From Chryseobacterium sp. SC28 (lineage in GTDB: Bacteria; Bacteroidota; Bacteroidia; Flavobacteriales; Weeksellaceae), in contig NZ_QOVY01000012.1 of NCBI RefSeq assembly GCF_003932955.1, positions 24,350 to 88,349 on the forward strand: a DNA stretch of 64,000 nucleotides, in the 5' to 3' direction. Numbering within the stretch: the first letter of the stretch is position 1; every line of letters begins with the position of its first letter. Positions 37,015-46,308 of the stretch are shown here, piece after piece. Position numbers and translations under genes: made by a program. The notes under the pieces are model-generated. The model searched no databases, was not told the DNA's origin, and saw nothing but the letters and a program-made list of their open reading frames with translations.

Positions 37015-38469
37015 TTGAAAAAATTAGATCAATATATCGTTAAGACCTTTTTTGGTCCTTTTCTTTTTATTTTCAGTGTGCTGTTTTTCATCTTCATTGT
37101 CAATATTATCTGGACACAGATGTCTCAATTGACGGGCAAAGGGCTGACCTACTGGGAAATTGCGAAACTGCTGTTTTATCTTGGGATGAGCGTGGTGAGT
37201 ATGGTATTGCCGCTTACGATTCTGCTGGCTTCTATTATGACGTTTGGAGATTTTGGCGAGCGCTACGAACTCGCAGCGATGAAGGCTGCCGGGATATCGC
37301 TGCTTCGCGTGATGATGCCCCTGCTCATCACGGTTACATTTCTTGCAGGCATTTTGTTTTTATTTTCGAACAACATCATTCCGGATTTTCAGCGCAAGGC
37401 GAAAAATATGTTGTACAATATTGTGTCTTCCAAACCGGCCATCAACTTTACGCCGGGCGTCTTTATCGATCAGATTTCCGGCTATTCGGTAAAATTTGAT
37501 AAAATATACGGTAAAAAGGGCGAAAGACTCGAAGGCGTTTTTCTGCACAAGAATGCAAGTCCCTACGACGACCAGCAAACAATCATCGCAAAAAATGGAA
37601 AATTCGCAAATGCCGAAGACCGAAATTACCTGAAACTCATTCTTTATGACGGATATGTTTATGAAGACAACATCTCCGGAAAATCTTTTGAACAAAGAAA
37701 AAAGCAGCCGAACCAATCTGTAAAATTCGACAGTCTGGTTTATCATTTTGATATTAGCGAACTTATCAACAATGCGATAGAGCAGGAAAAAATAACGGAC
37801 GATTACCGTTTTCAGAACTACGCAGAGGTGAATGAAACCCTTAAAAAAAACAGAGAAACCAACCTATCCACTTTGAATTCCGTAGCTTCGCCGGTGATCA
37901 ATCAGACCAATAACTACGTTCAATATATTGATAAAATAAAACCGAAAGACCCGAAAATAGAAGAACCGTATAAAATAGACTCTTTGCAAAAAGACAAAAA
38001 GCTGGAAGTGCTGTGGGGCGCTTACAACAAAATTGAGGCTCTGAAAAGTACCGTGCAATCCAACCAAAAATTAATTGCAGACACCATAAAAAGCCATAAC
38101 AAAATGGTGATGTATCAGCAGCGCATCGTCTCCTACTCTTTTACCTGTATCATTTTTTTCCTGATTGGCGCCAGTCTCGGATCGATAATCAGAAAAGGCG
38201 GAATGGGGCTTCCTGTCATCATTGCTATCGTGATCTTCATCATTTTCTACGTCCTGAATCTCACAGTCGAGAACCTCTCCTGGAAAGGAAAGGTGAATCC
38301 CTACCTCGCCGCTTGGATTCCTAATATGGTGCTGTTCCCATTCAGTTTGTGGATCACTTACAAAGCTTTGACGGATTCTCAAGTATTTGACATCGAAAAA
38401 TATAAAGCGCTATTCAAGCCGCTTATAGAAAAATTTGTGAAGCCTAAGGAACATCAGCGCTACCAATAA
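37015..38469 (+). CDS. LptF/LptG family permease
   Basis: A 484-residue inner-membrane protein. Three hydrophobic helices lie in the first 130 residues, a periplasmic beta-jellyroll domain in the middle (about 135-360), and three more helices at the C-terminus: the LptF/LptG layout. These proteins extract lipopolysaccharide from the inner membrane with the LptB ATPase. The start is TTG (KKLDQYIVKTFFGPFLFIFS follows), chosen because the conserved N-terminus begins there and a -7 element lies just upstream. Bacteroidota commonly encode LptF and LptG at separate sites, as seems the case here. Confidence 0.92.
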   Translation: MKKLDQYIVKTFFGPFLFIFSVLFFIFIVNIIWTQMSQLTGKGLTYWEIAKLLFYLGMSVVSMVLPLTILLASIMTFGDFGERYELAAMKAAGISLLRVMMPLLITVTFLAGILFLFSNNIIPDFQRKAKNMLYNIVSSKPAINFTPGVFIDQISGYSVKFDKIYGKKGERLEGVFLHKNASPYDDQQTIIAKNGKFANAEDRNYLKLILYDGYVYEDNISGKSFEQRKKQPNQSVKFDSLVYHFDISELINNAIEQEKITDDYRFQNYAEVNETLKKNRETNLSTLNSVASPVINQTNNYVQYIDKIKPKDPKIEEPYKIDSLQKDKKLEVLWGAYNKIEALKSTVQSNQKLIADTIKSHNKMVMYQQRIVSYSFTCIIFFLIGASLGSIIRKGGMGLPVIIAIVIFIIFYVLNLTVENLSWKGKVNPYLAAWIPNMVLFPFSLWITYKALTDSQVFDIEKYKALFKPLIEKFVKPKEHQRYQ

Positions 38470-38555
38470 AGAAGTATCAGAACGTAGATCCAAGGCTTCG
38501 GCAAAAATACGTTACTTTATCGACGATGTTCGGAAAGTTTTGGGAATAAAATAGT

Positions 38556-38563
38556 TAAATTTG
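38556..38563 (+). promoter_or_regulatory. -7 element TAAATTTG for the PfkB-family kinase
   Basis: Perfect TAnnTTTG, 19 bases before the start codon. Confidence 0.5.
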
Positions 38564-38582
38564 TTTAATATAATTTCCGCTC

Positions 38583-39518
38583 ATGGGATCCTCGATATTA
38601 ACCATTACATTCAATCCTGCTGTCGATAAAAGCAGCACCGTCGACAAGATAATACCCGAACAAAAACTCCGTTGCACCACCCCGGTTTATGAACCAGGTG
38701 GCGGCGGCGTCAACATCTCTCGTGCTCTGAAAAGGCTGGGCGTAGACGCCGAAACCGTTTTCCTCTCGGGCGGCAGAACAGGCGCTTTGCTCGAAGAGCT
38801 TTTAACCCAAGAAAAGCTGACTATAAACGCATTTGCTGTGAAGGGCGAAACCCGAGAAAACTTCATCGTGGTAGATACTTCCAACCAGCAGCAATACCGT
38901 TTCGGAATGGATGGCGAGGCGGTTTCGGAAGAAGAGCAGACTTCTTTCTTTAAATTTTTGCAAAACATAGAGACTATACCAAACATCGCCGTCATCAGTG
39001 GAAGTCTGCCACCCAATGTGGCGCCCAATTATTTAAAAAAAATTATTGCCAATTTTAAAGAAAAAGGTTCCAAAGTCATCGTTGATACTTCTGGAGAAGC
39101 CTTGCAGGCGGCCGCGGAGGAATCGGTATTTTTGCTAAAACCAAATATCGGCGAACTCGCAGCGCTTACTGGTAAACAAGAACTGGACACGCAGTCTGCG
39201 CAGGCGGCGGCTTATGAACTCATCAAAGCTAAAAAAGCCGAGGTGGTCGTCGTTTCTCTGGGAGCGAAAGGTGCTTTTTTATGTTCGGAAAAAGAATTCA
39301 TCTGGCTGCAAGCTCCGGTTATAAAAGTCCGAAGTACCGTAGGCGCGGGCGACAGTATGGTGGCTGGGATGGCGTCTGTACTATTGAAAAATGGAACTTA
39401 CAAGGAGATGTTGCAAATGGGAATCGCCTGCGGATCTGCAACCACGATGGCTGCCGGCACCGGGCTTTTCAAAAAGGAAGATGTCGATTTTTTAAATCAT
39501 CTCATATCAAATCAATAA
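38583..39518 (+). CDS. PfkB-family hexose kinase (1-phosphofructokinase / Pfk-2-like)
   Basis: A 311-residue ribokinase-superfamily sugar kinase. Signature 1 is PGGGGVNISRALKRLG (about 38-53) and signature 2 is STVGAGDSMVAGM with the catalytic Asp near residue 255. The N-terminus ILTITFNPAVDKSSTVDKI is typical of 1-phosphofructokinase, tagatose-6-phosphate kinase and E. coli Pfk-2. No fru or lac genes are nearby, so the substrate (fructose-6-P or fructose-1-P) is open. A GNAT gene follows after 22 bases. Confidence 0.88.
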   Translation: MGSSILTITFNPAVDKSSTVDKIIPEQKLRCTTPVYEPGGGGVNISRALKRLGVDAETVFLSGGRTGALLEELLTQEKLTINAFAVKGETRENFIVVDTSNQQQYRFGMDGEAVSEEEQTSFFKFLQNIETIPNIAVISGSLPPNVAPNYLKKIIANFKEKGSKVIVDTSGEALQAAAEESVFLLKPNIGELAALTGKQELDTQSAQAAAYELIKAKKAEVVVVSLGAKGAFLCSEKEFIWLQAPVIKVRSTVGAGDSMVAGMASVLLKNGTYKEMLQMGIACGSATTMAAGTGLFKKEDVDFLNHLISNQ

Positions 39519-39540
39519 TCTATATTAAATCTCATACAAA

Positions 39541-39825
39541 ATGATAGAAATAAAACAAAACAACAACGAGAAAAACGGCGAATTCGTTGCTATTTTTGAC
39601 GGACAAAAAGCCGGAACGATGACCTACCAGCGAGATGGAGCGGATCTCATCACGATCGATCATACAGAAGTTGAGCAGGAGTTCAACGGCAAAGGTGTCG
39701 GTAAAGAATTGCTTTATAAAGCAGTAGAATTTGCAAGAGAAAACAATCTGAAAATAGTCCCGCTTTGTCCTTTTGCAAAAGTAATGTTCCAAAAGAATAA
39801 AGAAATCAGAGATGTTCTGGCGTAA
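39541..39825 (+). CDS. Small GNAT-fold acetyltransferase (YjdJ-like)
   Basis: A 94-residue minimal GNAT domain of the type called Acetyltransf_CG. The acetyl-CoA-binding loop is seen as EFNGKGVGKELLYKAVEFA, followed by LKIVPLCPFAKVMFQKNKE, a stretch highly typical of this family. The substrate is unknown. It is probably co-transcribed with the kinase gene and ends before a palindromic terminator. Confidence 0.88.
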   Translation: MIEIKQNNNEKNGEFVAIFDGQKAGTMTYQRDGADLITIDHTEVEQEFNGKGVGKELLYKAVEFARENNLKIVPLCPFAKVMFQKNKEIRDVLA

Positions 39826-39881
39826 TGCACTCAAAAATATTCGATATTTTTTAAATTATATCCATAAAGAAATGAACGAAA

Positions 39882-39906
39882 AAAATCAGGCAATTGCCTG
39901 ATTTTT
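39882..39906. terminator. Bidirectional terminator between the GNAT gene and glnS
   Basis: Perfect palindrome AAAATCAGGCAATTGCCTGA plus TTTT, with A-runs on the left and T-runs on the right, so it works in both directions for these convergent genes. Confidence 0.85.
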
Positions 39907-39958
39907 AGTTTAATAATTTAATGAAAACTAATTTCTACTTCTAAATTTTTTATAAATT

Positions 39959-41632
39959 TTATGGCTTATAACCATCCTTCAAAGTCACGGTTCGGTTGAA
40001 AACCGGACATTCAGGAGTAGAATCTCTATCTTTGATATAATAACCGATTCTTTGAAACTGGAAATGATCTTCCAAGGTCGCGTCTTTCAAGCTCGGTTCG
40101 GCATAGCCATTCGTCACCCGCAGAGATTGCGGGTTTACAAAATTGACGAAATCTACATCTTTCTCCGCATCCGGCTGTTCCGTCGTAAACAGTTTTTCGT
40201 AGGTTCGGATCTCGATGGGCAAGGCGTGCTTCGCGGAAACCCAATGCAGCGTTCCTTTAACTTTTCTCAGGCTGGCCTCCGTTCCGCTGCCCGACTTTGA
40301 ATCTTCGTCATAGGTGGCATAGATGGTTTTGATCTCACCATTGGCGTGCTTGTCCACGCGCACGGCCTTGATGATGTAGGCTGCTTTTAATCTGACTTCT
40401 CCATCCAGTCTGAGCCGGAAAAATTTCTTGTCAGCCTCTTCTTTGAAATCCTCTCGCTCGATGTAAATTTCTCGGGAAAAAGGTACTTTTCTCGTTCCTG
40501 CATTTTCATCTTCAGGATTATTTTCAGTCTCCAACCATTCTTCTTTGTCTTCGGGATAATTCTCGATGATAAGTTTCACCGGATTTACCACCGCCATCAC
40601 GCGGGTTGCTATTTTGTTCAGATCCTCTCGCACGCAGAATTCCAATAGCTGAATATCGATCAGATTTTCGCGTTTGGCAACGCCTACCCTTTCTATAAAA
40701 TTTCGGATTGCCGCCGGCGTGTAACCTTTGCGTCTAAGTCCCGAAATGGTGGGCATCCGGGGGTCGTCCCAGCCTTTGGTAATTTTCTCTTGTACCAATC
40801 TTTGAAGTTTTCTTTTGGATGTCACCATATAAGAAACATTCATCCGCGCAAATTCTCTCTGCTTCGGTATCACGCGGTTGCGGTCGGCGATTTGTTCCAG
40901 AAACCATTCGTACAGCGGCCGATGATTCTCAAACTCCAATGAGCAAAGCGAATGCGAAATCTGCTCGATGTAATCTGATTCGCCGTGCGCCCAGTCGTAC
41001 ATCGGATAGATTTTCCAATGGTCTCCCGTTCTGTGATGTGGTGTTTTAATGATTCTGTACATCACGGGATCCCGCATATTCATATTCGGAGACGCCATAT
41101 CTATTTTTGCACGCAAACTCATCGCGCTTTCTTCAAATTCTCCGTTTTTCATTTTCTCAAAAAGCGAAAGACTTTCCTCGGCCGGGCGATTTCTGAAAGG
41201 GGAATCTACGCCGGGCTCAAAAGGATTTTTTCGCTGCGCAGTAATTTCTTCCGAGGATTGCTCATCTACATACGCTTTGCCTTGCTTGATAAGCTCGACA
41301 GCCCAGTCATAAAGTTGCTGAAAATAATCGGAGGTATATAATTCCTGATCGTACCGGAAACCAAGCCATTCGATGTCCGCTTTGATAGAATCTACAAATT
41401 CTTGTTCTTCCTTCGTAGGATTGGTGTCATCAAAACGAAGGTTGACAGGCGCATTGTACTTCTCGCCCAAGCCAAAGTTGATACATATCGCTTTTGTATG
41501 CCCGATGTGAAGATAACCGTTGGGTTCCGGCGGAAATCTGAAACGCAGCTTTGCCGGATCCAGACCATTTTCCAGATCATCTTCTATAATCTGTTCGATA
41601 AAATTGAGCACTTTTTTTTCTTCTTCTTCCAT
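39959..41632 (-). CDS. glnS: Glutaminyl-tRNA synthetase
   Basis: A 557-residue class I synthetase that charges tRNA-Gln directly. The HIGH motif is in FPPEPNGYLHIGHTKA (42-45) and the KMSKS-like loop is MVTSKRKLQ near residue 270. The C-terminal two beta-barrels that read the anticodon follow (SKSGSGTEASLRKVKGTLHW). Length fits bacterial GlnRS. A TAAATTTG element sits 18 bases upstream, divergent from the response regulator gene. Confidence 0.96.
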   Translation of the reverse strand: MEEEEKKVLNFIEQIIEDDLENGLDPAKLRFRFPPEPNGYLHIGHTKAICINFGLGEKYNAPVNLRFDDTNPTKEEQEFVDSIKADIEWLGFRYDQELYTSDYFQQLYDWAVELIKQGKAYVDEQSSEEITAQRKNPFEPGVDSPFRNRPAEESLSLFEKMKNGEFEESAMSLRAKIDMASPNMNMRDPVMYRIIKTPHHRTGDHWKIYPMYDWAHGESDYIEQISHSLCSLEFENHRPLYEWFLEQIADRNRVIPKQREFARMNVSYMVTSKRKLQRLVQEKITKGWDDPRMPTISGLRRKGYTPAAIRNFIERVGVAKRENLIDIQLLEFCVREDLNKIATRVMAVVNPVKLIIENYPEDKEEWLETENNPEDENAGTRKVPFSREIYIEREDFKEEADKKFFRLRLDGEVRLKAAYIIKAVRVDKHANGEIKTIYATYDEDSKSGSGTEASLRKVKGTLHWVSAKHALPIEIRTYEKLFTTEQPDAEKDVDFVNFVNPQSLRVTNGYAEPSLKDATLEDHFQFQRIGYYIKDRDSTPECPVFNRTVTLKDGYKP

Positions 41633-41649
41633 AATCTGAACATGAGGTG

Positions 41650-41657
41650 CAAATTTA
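41650..41657 (-). promoter_or_regulatory. -7 element TAAATTTG for glnS
   Basis: Perfect TAnnTTTG on the minus strand, 17 bases before the glnS start. Confidence 0.5.
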
Positions 41658-41753
41658 ACTTAAATTCCTTGAAAAATGAATATCCCGCCAGAAGTAAAAG
41701 AGGTAAGTTATTAATAAACTTTGGTACAAGCTATCGGTTTAGTTTTTAAATGT

Positions 41754-41761
41754 TAAATTTG
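41754..41761 (+). promoter_or_regulatory. -7 element TAAATTTG for the two-component operon
   Basis: Perfect TAnnTTTG about 68 bases before the response regulator start; the only consensus match in the 197-base divergent gap on this strand. Confidence 0.45.
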
Positions 41762-41829
41762 TGTGAACTTTAAACATTTAGTGATATACAGTTCAAATTT
41801 TTTTAATTTTGACATAATAATAAATCGAA

Positions 41830-42507
41830 ATGAATCGTAAAAAAATCCTATTAATTGATGATGAACAGGACATCTTGGAAATCATCTCTTATAATTTGGA
41901 AAAAGAAGGTTATGAAGTGTTCACAGCCAGCAACGGAAATGAGGGTATTTCAAAAGCGAAGGAGGTCTTGCCGGATTTAATTTTATTAGACGTCATGATG
42001 CCGGAAAAAGATGGCATCGAAACCTGCCAAGAGCTGCGACAGATCAAGGAGCTGCAAAAAACGCTCATCGTCTTTCTATCTGCCCGAAGCGAGGAATTTT
42101 CTCAATTAGCGGGCTATCAGGCCGGTGCCAACGATTACATCGTCAAACTGATTAAGCCAAAAGTTCTTATTTCCAAAGTGGCCGCCCTGCTGCAATTGGG
42201 CGCCAATTCCAATGAAAATTCCAATTACATCGAGATCGGCGATCTCATCATTGATAAAGACAACTTCAAAGTTACCAAGGCGAAAGAAGAATTTTTGCTT
42301 CCGAAGAAGGAATTTGATTTGCTTTATCTTTTGGCATCCAACACCGATAAGGTCTTCAAAAGAGAAGAAATCCTGGAAAGAGTTTGGGGCAACGACGTGA
42401 TCGTCGGCGAAAGAACTATCGATGTCCATATCCGCCGGTTGCGGGAAAAACTGGGAATCAACACCATCCAAACGCTGAAAGGAATAGGATATAAATTAGT
42501 AGTTTAA
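41830..42507 (+). CDS. OmpR/PhoB-family response regulator
   Basis: A 225-residue DNA-binding regulator. The receiver domain has the acidic pair Asp10/Asp11, phospho-acceptor Asp54 (LLDVMMPEKDG), Ser84 and Lys106. The residue after this lysine, almost always the cis-proline of a K-P pair, is Leu107 here (YIVKLIKPK). A winged-helix DNA-binding domain follows (about 130-225: GERTIDVHIRRLREKLG). It is 31 bases upstream of the sensor kinase gene and forms a standard pair with it. The target genes are unknown. Confidence 0.93.
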   Translation: MNRKKILLIDDEQDILEIISYNLEKEGYEVFTASNGNEGISKAKEVLPDLILLDVMMPEKDGIETCQELRQIKELQKTLIVFLSARSEEFSQLAGYQAGANDYIVKLIKPKVLISKVAALLQLGANSNENSNYIEIGDLIIDKDNFKVTKAKEEFLLPKKEFDLLYLLASNTDKVFKREEILERVWGNDVIVGERTIDVHIRRLREKLGINTIQTLKGIGYKLVV

Positions 42508-42538
42508 GATTTTCTTTTTAGAAAATCTTTTTTTTCAG

Positions 42539-43603
42539 ATGAAATTAAAGAATTCTTTAAAAATCAATTGGTTATCCATTGCCTCATCGTTTGTTTTGGT
42601 GGCTGTTTTTGGAGCCGTGGTTTTGATGTTCCAGTTTTACACCGATGATGCCTATTTCAAAACCAGAGATTTTAACTATTTTTTGATCTTTACGCTGGCG
42701 TTTTTATTTATTGTCAATTATTTTGTAATGGAATTTCTTTTCGGTTTCTACAGTCGGAATCAGATAAGAAGGATTACCAACATCCTCCCCGAAGACATCA
42801 TCCACGACTACGACACCGATCTCGGCTTCAAAGAACTGGGCGAGAAAATGCACGAAATGAACCAGAAAAATGCCGAAATAGATCTGATGAAGGAAATGGA
42901 AGATTATAGGAAAGAATATATTGGGAATGTTTCCCACGAGCTGAAGACGCCTCTTTTTTCTATCCAAGGTTATATAGAAACCTTGCGCGATGGCGCGGTG
43001 GATAATCTCAACATCCGCGACAAATATCTGCAGAGAATAGACAATTCTGTCGAGAGATTGCTAAACATCGTGAAAGACCTGGATATGATCAACCGTTTCG
43101 AATCCGGGCAAATCAACTTGAAGTTTTCCATCTTTGACATCAATCATTTGATTCAGGAAATATTCGATCTGCTGGAGATGGAAGCTGAAAGACAATCGAT
43201 GACCATGCAACTGCAGACCACGCAGTCCCAACTATTCGTGTATGCGGACAAGCAGAAGATCTCCCAAGTTTTGATCAATCTTGTTTCGAATGCCATTAAA
43301 TATGCCAACCGCGAGGAGGCGCAGATCATCGTATCTACAAGAGAAGGCTTGCAGAATATCCATATCTCTGTGGAAGACAACGGAATGGGAATAAAACCTG
43401 AAAACTTACCGCGAATTTTTGAGCGTTTTTATAGAGTAGAATCCAGCAGAAACCGGAAAGAAGGCGGCTCCGGTCTTGGGCTTGCCATCGTGAAACACAT
43501 TCTGGAAGCTCATAAACAGACCATTGTCGTAGAAAGCGTCTATCTGTCGGGTACCAAATTCAAATTCAAACTGGCAAAACCCTCTCTCGATAAAATCAGG
43601 TGA
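42539..43603 (+). CDS. Sensor histidine kinase (PhoR-like)
   Basis: A 354-residue membrane kinase. Two hydrophobic helices (about 13-33 and 47-70) enclose a very short loop, so there is no sizeable periplasmic sensor domain. A linker leads to the HisKA domain with His133 (GNVSHELKTPLFSIQGYIE), then HATPase_c with the N box (LVNLVSNAIKYA), G1 (DNGMGI), F box (FERFYRV) and G2 (GSGLGLAI). All catalytic motifs are intact. It partners the regulator gene just upstream and may sense membrane state or act with another protein. Confidence 0.93.
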   Translation: MKLKNSLKINWLSIASSFVLVAVFGAVVLMFQFYTDDAYFKTRDFNYFLIFTLAFLFIVNYFVMEFLFGFYSRNQIRRITNILPEDIIHDYDTDLGFKELGEKMHEMNQKNAEIDLMKEMEDYRKEYIGNVSHELKTPLFSIQGYIETLRDGAVDNLNIRDKYLQRIDNSVERLLNIVKDLDMINRFESGQINLKFSIFDINHLIQEIFDLLEMEAERQSMTMQLQTTQSQLFVYADKQKISQVLINLVSNAIKYANREEAQIIVSTREGLQNIHISVEDNGMGIKPENLPRIFERFYRVESSRNRKEGGSGLGLAIVKHILEAHKQTIVVESVYLSGTKFKFKLAKPSLDKIR

Positions 43604-43688
43604 GCACGATCCTTTATGATCGGTGTAGCTACGTTTCCTAATGCGGACAATTTATAAAAATCTTTTTTGAAAAAAAATTTAAATGAAA

Positions 43689-43719
43689 TTTTTGTGGAAT
43701 TCCATTTGTTTTATATTTG
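43689..43719 (+). promoter_or_regulatory. Promoter of the pRiA4b-ORF3-like gene
   Basis: TTTTTG (-33), 17 bases, TATATTTG (-7): a full Bacteroidota promoter. The start codon lies about 40 bases downstream. Confidence 0.7.
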
Positions 43720-43758
43720 CATCAGCAATCAAGCTAATAAGTTAAAGAAAAATCAACA

Positions 43759-44343
43759 ATGGTTTATAAGATAAGAGTAATCCTAAACGCGAAGGAAACC
43801 ATCTTCAGAGACATCGAGATCAAAGAGAAACAGACACTTTGGAATCTGCATCTGGGGATCAAAAGTGCGTTTAGCTTACCGGGCGATGAGTTGTCTTCTT
43901 TTTATTTTTCCGATGATGAATGGGCGGAAGGCCGCCCTGTTCCTTTGGAAGATATGAGTGAGGATGGTGATGGAGAAATCATGTCGGACGTTTATTTGAA
44001 AGAGGGCTTTCCGGAGGTTGGCGCAAAAATGCGATTTCAGTACGGCTTCATAGAACTTTGGGATTTCTTCTGTGAACTATTGCAGATTGCGCCCGAAAAA
44101 CCGGCCGTAAATTACCCCATTACGGTTTACAGATTCGGCAACGTACCTTTGAAAGCGCCCAGTAAAAACGGCGCTGCCAACGGAAAAGACAAAGGCTCTG
44201 CGCTTGCTTTTTTAGATGACGATTTCGACGATTTCGACGATTTTAAAACCACGGGGTTTGACGACGACGATTACAACGATGAAGATGAGGATGATGACGA
44301 TTACAACGATGTTTTCGATGAAGACGAAGACGATGAAGATTAA
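43759..44343 (+). CDS. Plasmid pRiA4b ORF-3-like protein with poly-Asp tail
   Basis: A 194-residue protein. The first 130 residues match the pRiA4b ORF-3 family (also called IS1096 TnpR-like), small alpha/beta proteins seen on plasmids and in chromosomes, with no settled function: YKIRVILNAKETIFRDIEIK, then TLWNLHLGIKSAF and FYFSDDEW. After a short linker, the last 45 residues are almost all Asp, Glu, Phe and Tyr (DDDFDDFDDF repeats). There is no transposase nearby, so this is a chromosomal member. It has its own promoter and terminator. Confidence 0.82.
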   Translation: MVYKIRVILNAKETIFRDIEIKEKQTLWNLHLGIKSAFSLPGDELSSFYFSDDEWAEGRPVPLEDMSEDGDGEIMSDVYLKEGFPEVGAKMRFQYGFIELWDFFCELLQIAPEKPAVNYPITVYRFGNVPLKAPSKNGAANGKDKGSALAFLDDDFDDFDDFKTTGFDDDDYNDEDEDDDDYNDVFDEDEDDED

Positions 44344-44369
44344 AATTTAATTCGAAAATACAATTCCCA

Positions 44370-44393
44370 AGCCCGAACAGTTCGGGTTTTTTT
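44370..44393 (+). terminator. Terminator of the pRiA4b-ORF3-like gene
   Basis: Hairpin AGCCCGAACAGTTCGGGTTT with seven T after the stem. Confidence 0.88.
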
Positions 44394-44471
44394 GTAAATT
44401 GATTCCAACTCCAATCGTTTAAAAAAGCTGTTTTACTTAACAAACTTTTAACAAAAATCATCATTTTTCAT

Positions 44472-44479
44472 TACATTTG
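44472..44479 (+). promoter_or_regulatory. -7 element TACATTTG for the amino-acid permease
   Basis: Perfect TAnnTTTG, 25 bases upstream of the chosen TTG start. It overlaps an in-frame upstream TTG, which argues against that codon being the start. Confidence 0.55.
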
Positions 44480-44503
44480 TTACTTTCATTAAAATCTAAA
44501 ACT

Positions 44504-46195
44504 TTGATCAACTCACTTTTCAGAAGAAAACATTACACAGAAAACTCAGACAAAGGGCAACTCAACCGTGTTCTCGGAACTTGGGACATTGTCTTTTTCG
44601 GGATAGCCGCCATTATTGGTGCCGGCAGTTTCAGCAGTTTGGGCGAGGCCATTTTCCGCGGCGGACCCGGCGTGATTATTTTATATCTGATTTGTGGTTT
44701 TGCCTGTGCTTTTACGGCCTTGTGCTACGCAGAATTTGCAAGCCGCATTCCCACGGCAGGAAGCGCTTACACCTATGCTTATGCCAGTTTCGGAGAGTTG
44801 ATTGCGTGGGTCATTGGCTGGGCTCTGATTATGGAATATTCTTTTGGGAACATCTATGTGGCCTTCTCGTGGTCCGATTATTTTACCAGTTTTATGGAAA
44901 GAATTGGGATTCACATTCCGGATTTCCTTACCTGCAGCTACACCGAAGCTAAGAAAGCATTTCTGAACCAATCTACCAATGCAGAACTCGTGAATGCCTG
45001 GACCTCGGCGCCCGTGGTGGGCGGATTGAAGATTATTCTTGATATTCCGGCCTTAATTATCAATGGATTAATAACTTGGCTGTGCTACCAAGGAATCAAA
45101 GAAAGTAAGAATTTCAACAATTTTTTTGTGATTCTGAAACTGTTTGTCATTTTGTTGGTAATTGCTGTCGGGATTGGATTTGTGAATACCGGCAATTGGT
45201 TTCCGAAAGCTCCGGGTAGCGATGTTGGCATGTTTATGCCCAACGGATTTGCCGGCGTAATGTCTGCTGTTTCCGGCGTTTTCTTCGCTTACATCGGTTT
45301 TGACGCCATCTCGGTGTTGTCGGAAGAAACCAAAAATCCGCAGCGCGACCTGCCACGGGGCATGCTCATTTCCCTTGCACTTTGCACCGTTATTTATATT
45401 GTTTTGACGCTCGTTTTGACCGGCGTGGTAGATTATAAAAAATTTGATGGGATTGGCGATCCGCTGTCTTTCATTTTTGATTCTTCTAATCTGAATATAC
45501 CTTGGATGGAATTTATCGTTTCGCTCATTGCGATCGTAGCCATTACCACCGTTCTATTGGTCTTCCAGATGGGGCAGCCGAGAATCTGGATGGCGATGTC
45601 TCGCGATGGACTTTTGCCAAAGAAGTTTCAGGAAGTTCATAGCAAGAATAAGGTTCCCTCATTTGCAACCATCGTCACAGGATTCGTGGTGGGTGTTCCC
45701 ATTTTATTTACCGACAAATCCTTTATTTTGGATTTTACGAGCATCGGGACCATCTTTGCGTTTGTGCTGGTTTGCGGCGGCGTTCTGCTGCTTCCCAACA
45801 AAGAAAAAATCAAAGGGAGATTTCATTTGCCGTATATCAACGGGAAATATTTTTTTCCTCTGATCTTCATCGGCGGACTGGTATTTTTCTATTTTTATCA
45901 GCCCGATTTTTTCCGCCAACTGACGAATATCAATGATCCAAAAGAGGGTGAGTTCCGCTTGGCCATCTTGGTTTATATCGCGGTCAATCTGGTTTTGTGT
46001 CTTCTTACTTTTATCAAAAATCTTTCTTTAATTCCATTAATTGGTTTGAGTTCCTGCTTGTACCTGCTCACGGGAATGAGCCACGAAAATTGGTTCTGGT
46101 TTGGTGTTTGGTTCGCGATCGGTTTGGTAATTTATTTTCTTTATGGCTATAGAAATAGCAAGCTAAATAGAGAATTTAAAAAAGTTAATCCTTAA
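44504..46195 (+). CDS. APC-family amino-acid permease
   Basis: An inner-membrane transporter of about 563 residues with some 13-14 hydrophobic helices. Helix 1 holds the substrate-binding glycine loop IIGAGSFSSLGEAIFRGGPG, a variant of the usual GAIIGAGIF; further marks are AEFASRIPTAGSAYTYAYAS, FFAYIGFDAISVLSEET and NPQRDLPRGM, which place it near the cationic amino-acid transporters. The substrate is unknown. The start used is TTG (INSLFRRKHY follows), because the longer open frame begins inside the promoter element. Confidence 0.88.
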   Translation: MINSLFRRKHYTENSDKGQLNRVLGTWDIVFFGIAAIIGAGSFSSLGEAIFRGGPGVIILYLICGFACAFTALCYAEFASRIPTAGSAYTYAYASFGELIAWVIGWALIMEYSFGNIYVAFSWSDYFTSFMERIGIHIPDFLTCSYTEAKKAFLNQSTNAELVNAWTSAPVVGGLKIILDIPALIINGLITWLCYQGIKESKNFNNFFVILKLFVILLVIAVGIGFVNTGNWFPKAPGSDVGMFMPNGFAGVMSAVSGVFFAYIGFDAISVLSEETKNPQRDLPRGMLISLALCTVIYIVLTLVLTGVVDYKKFDGIGDPLSFIFDSSNLNIPWMEFIVSLIAIVAITTVLLVFQMGQPRIWMAMSRDGLLPKKFQEVHSKNKVPSFATIVTGFVVGVPILFTDKSFILDFTSIGTIFAFVLVCGGVLLLPNKEKIKGRFHLPYINGKYFFPLIFIGGLVFFYFYQPDFFRQLTNINDPKEGEFRLAILVYIAVNLVLCLLTFIKNLSLIPLIGLSSCLYLLTGMSHENWFWFGVWFAIGLVIYFLYGYRNSKLNREFKKVNP

Positions 46196-46308
46196 GAAAA
46201 TGGATCGAATTTGACAAAATAGGTTCACATAAAATTCTGATTGAAATGATTTCTATTTTCTACAAAACTGAACTTATTTTTCCTAAAAATCAGGGGAAGA
46301 TTCCAAAT

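Noticed and set aside
43603..43640. A CGATC...GATCG hairpin after the histidine kinase gene as a terminator
   Set aside because: The stem is only 5 bases and no T-run follows.
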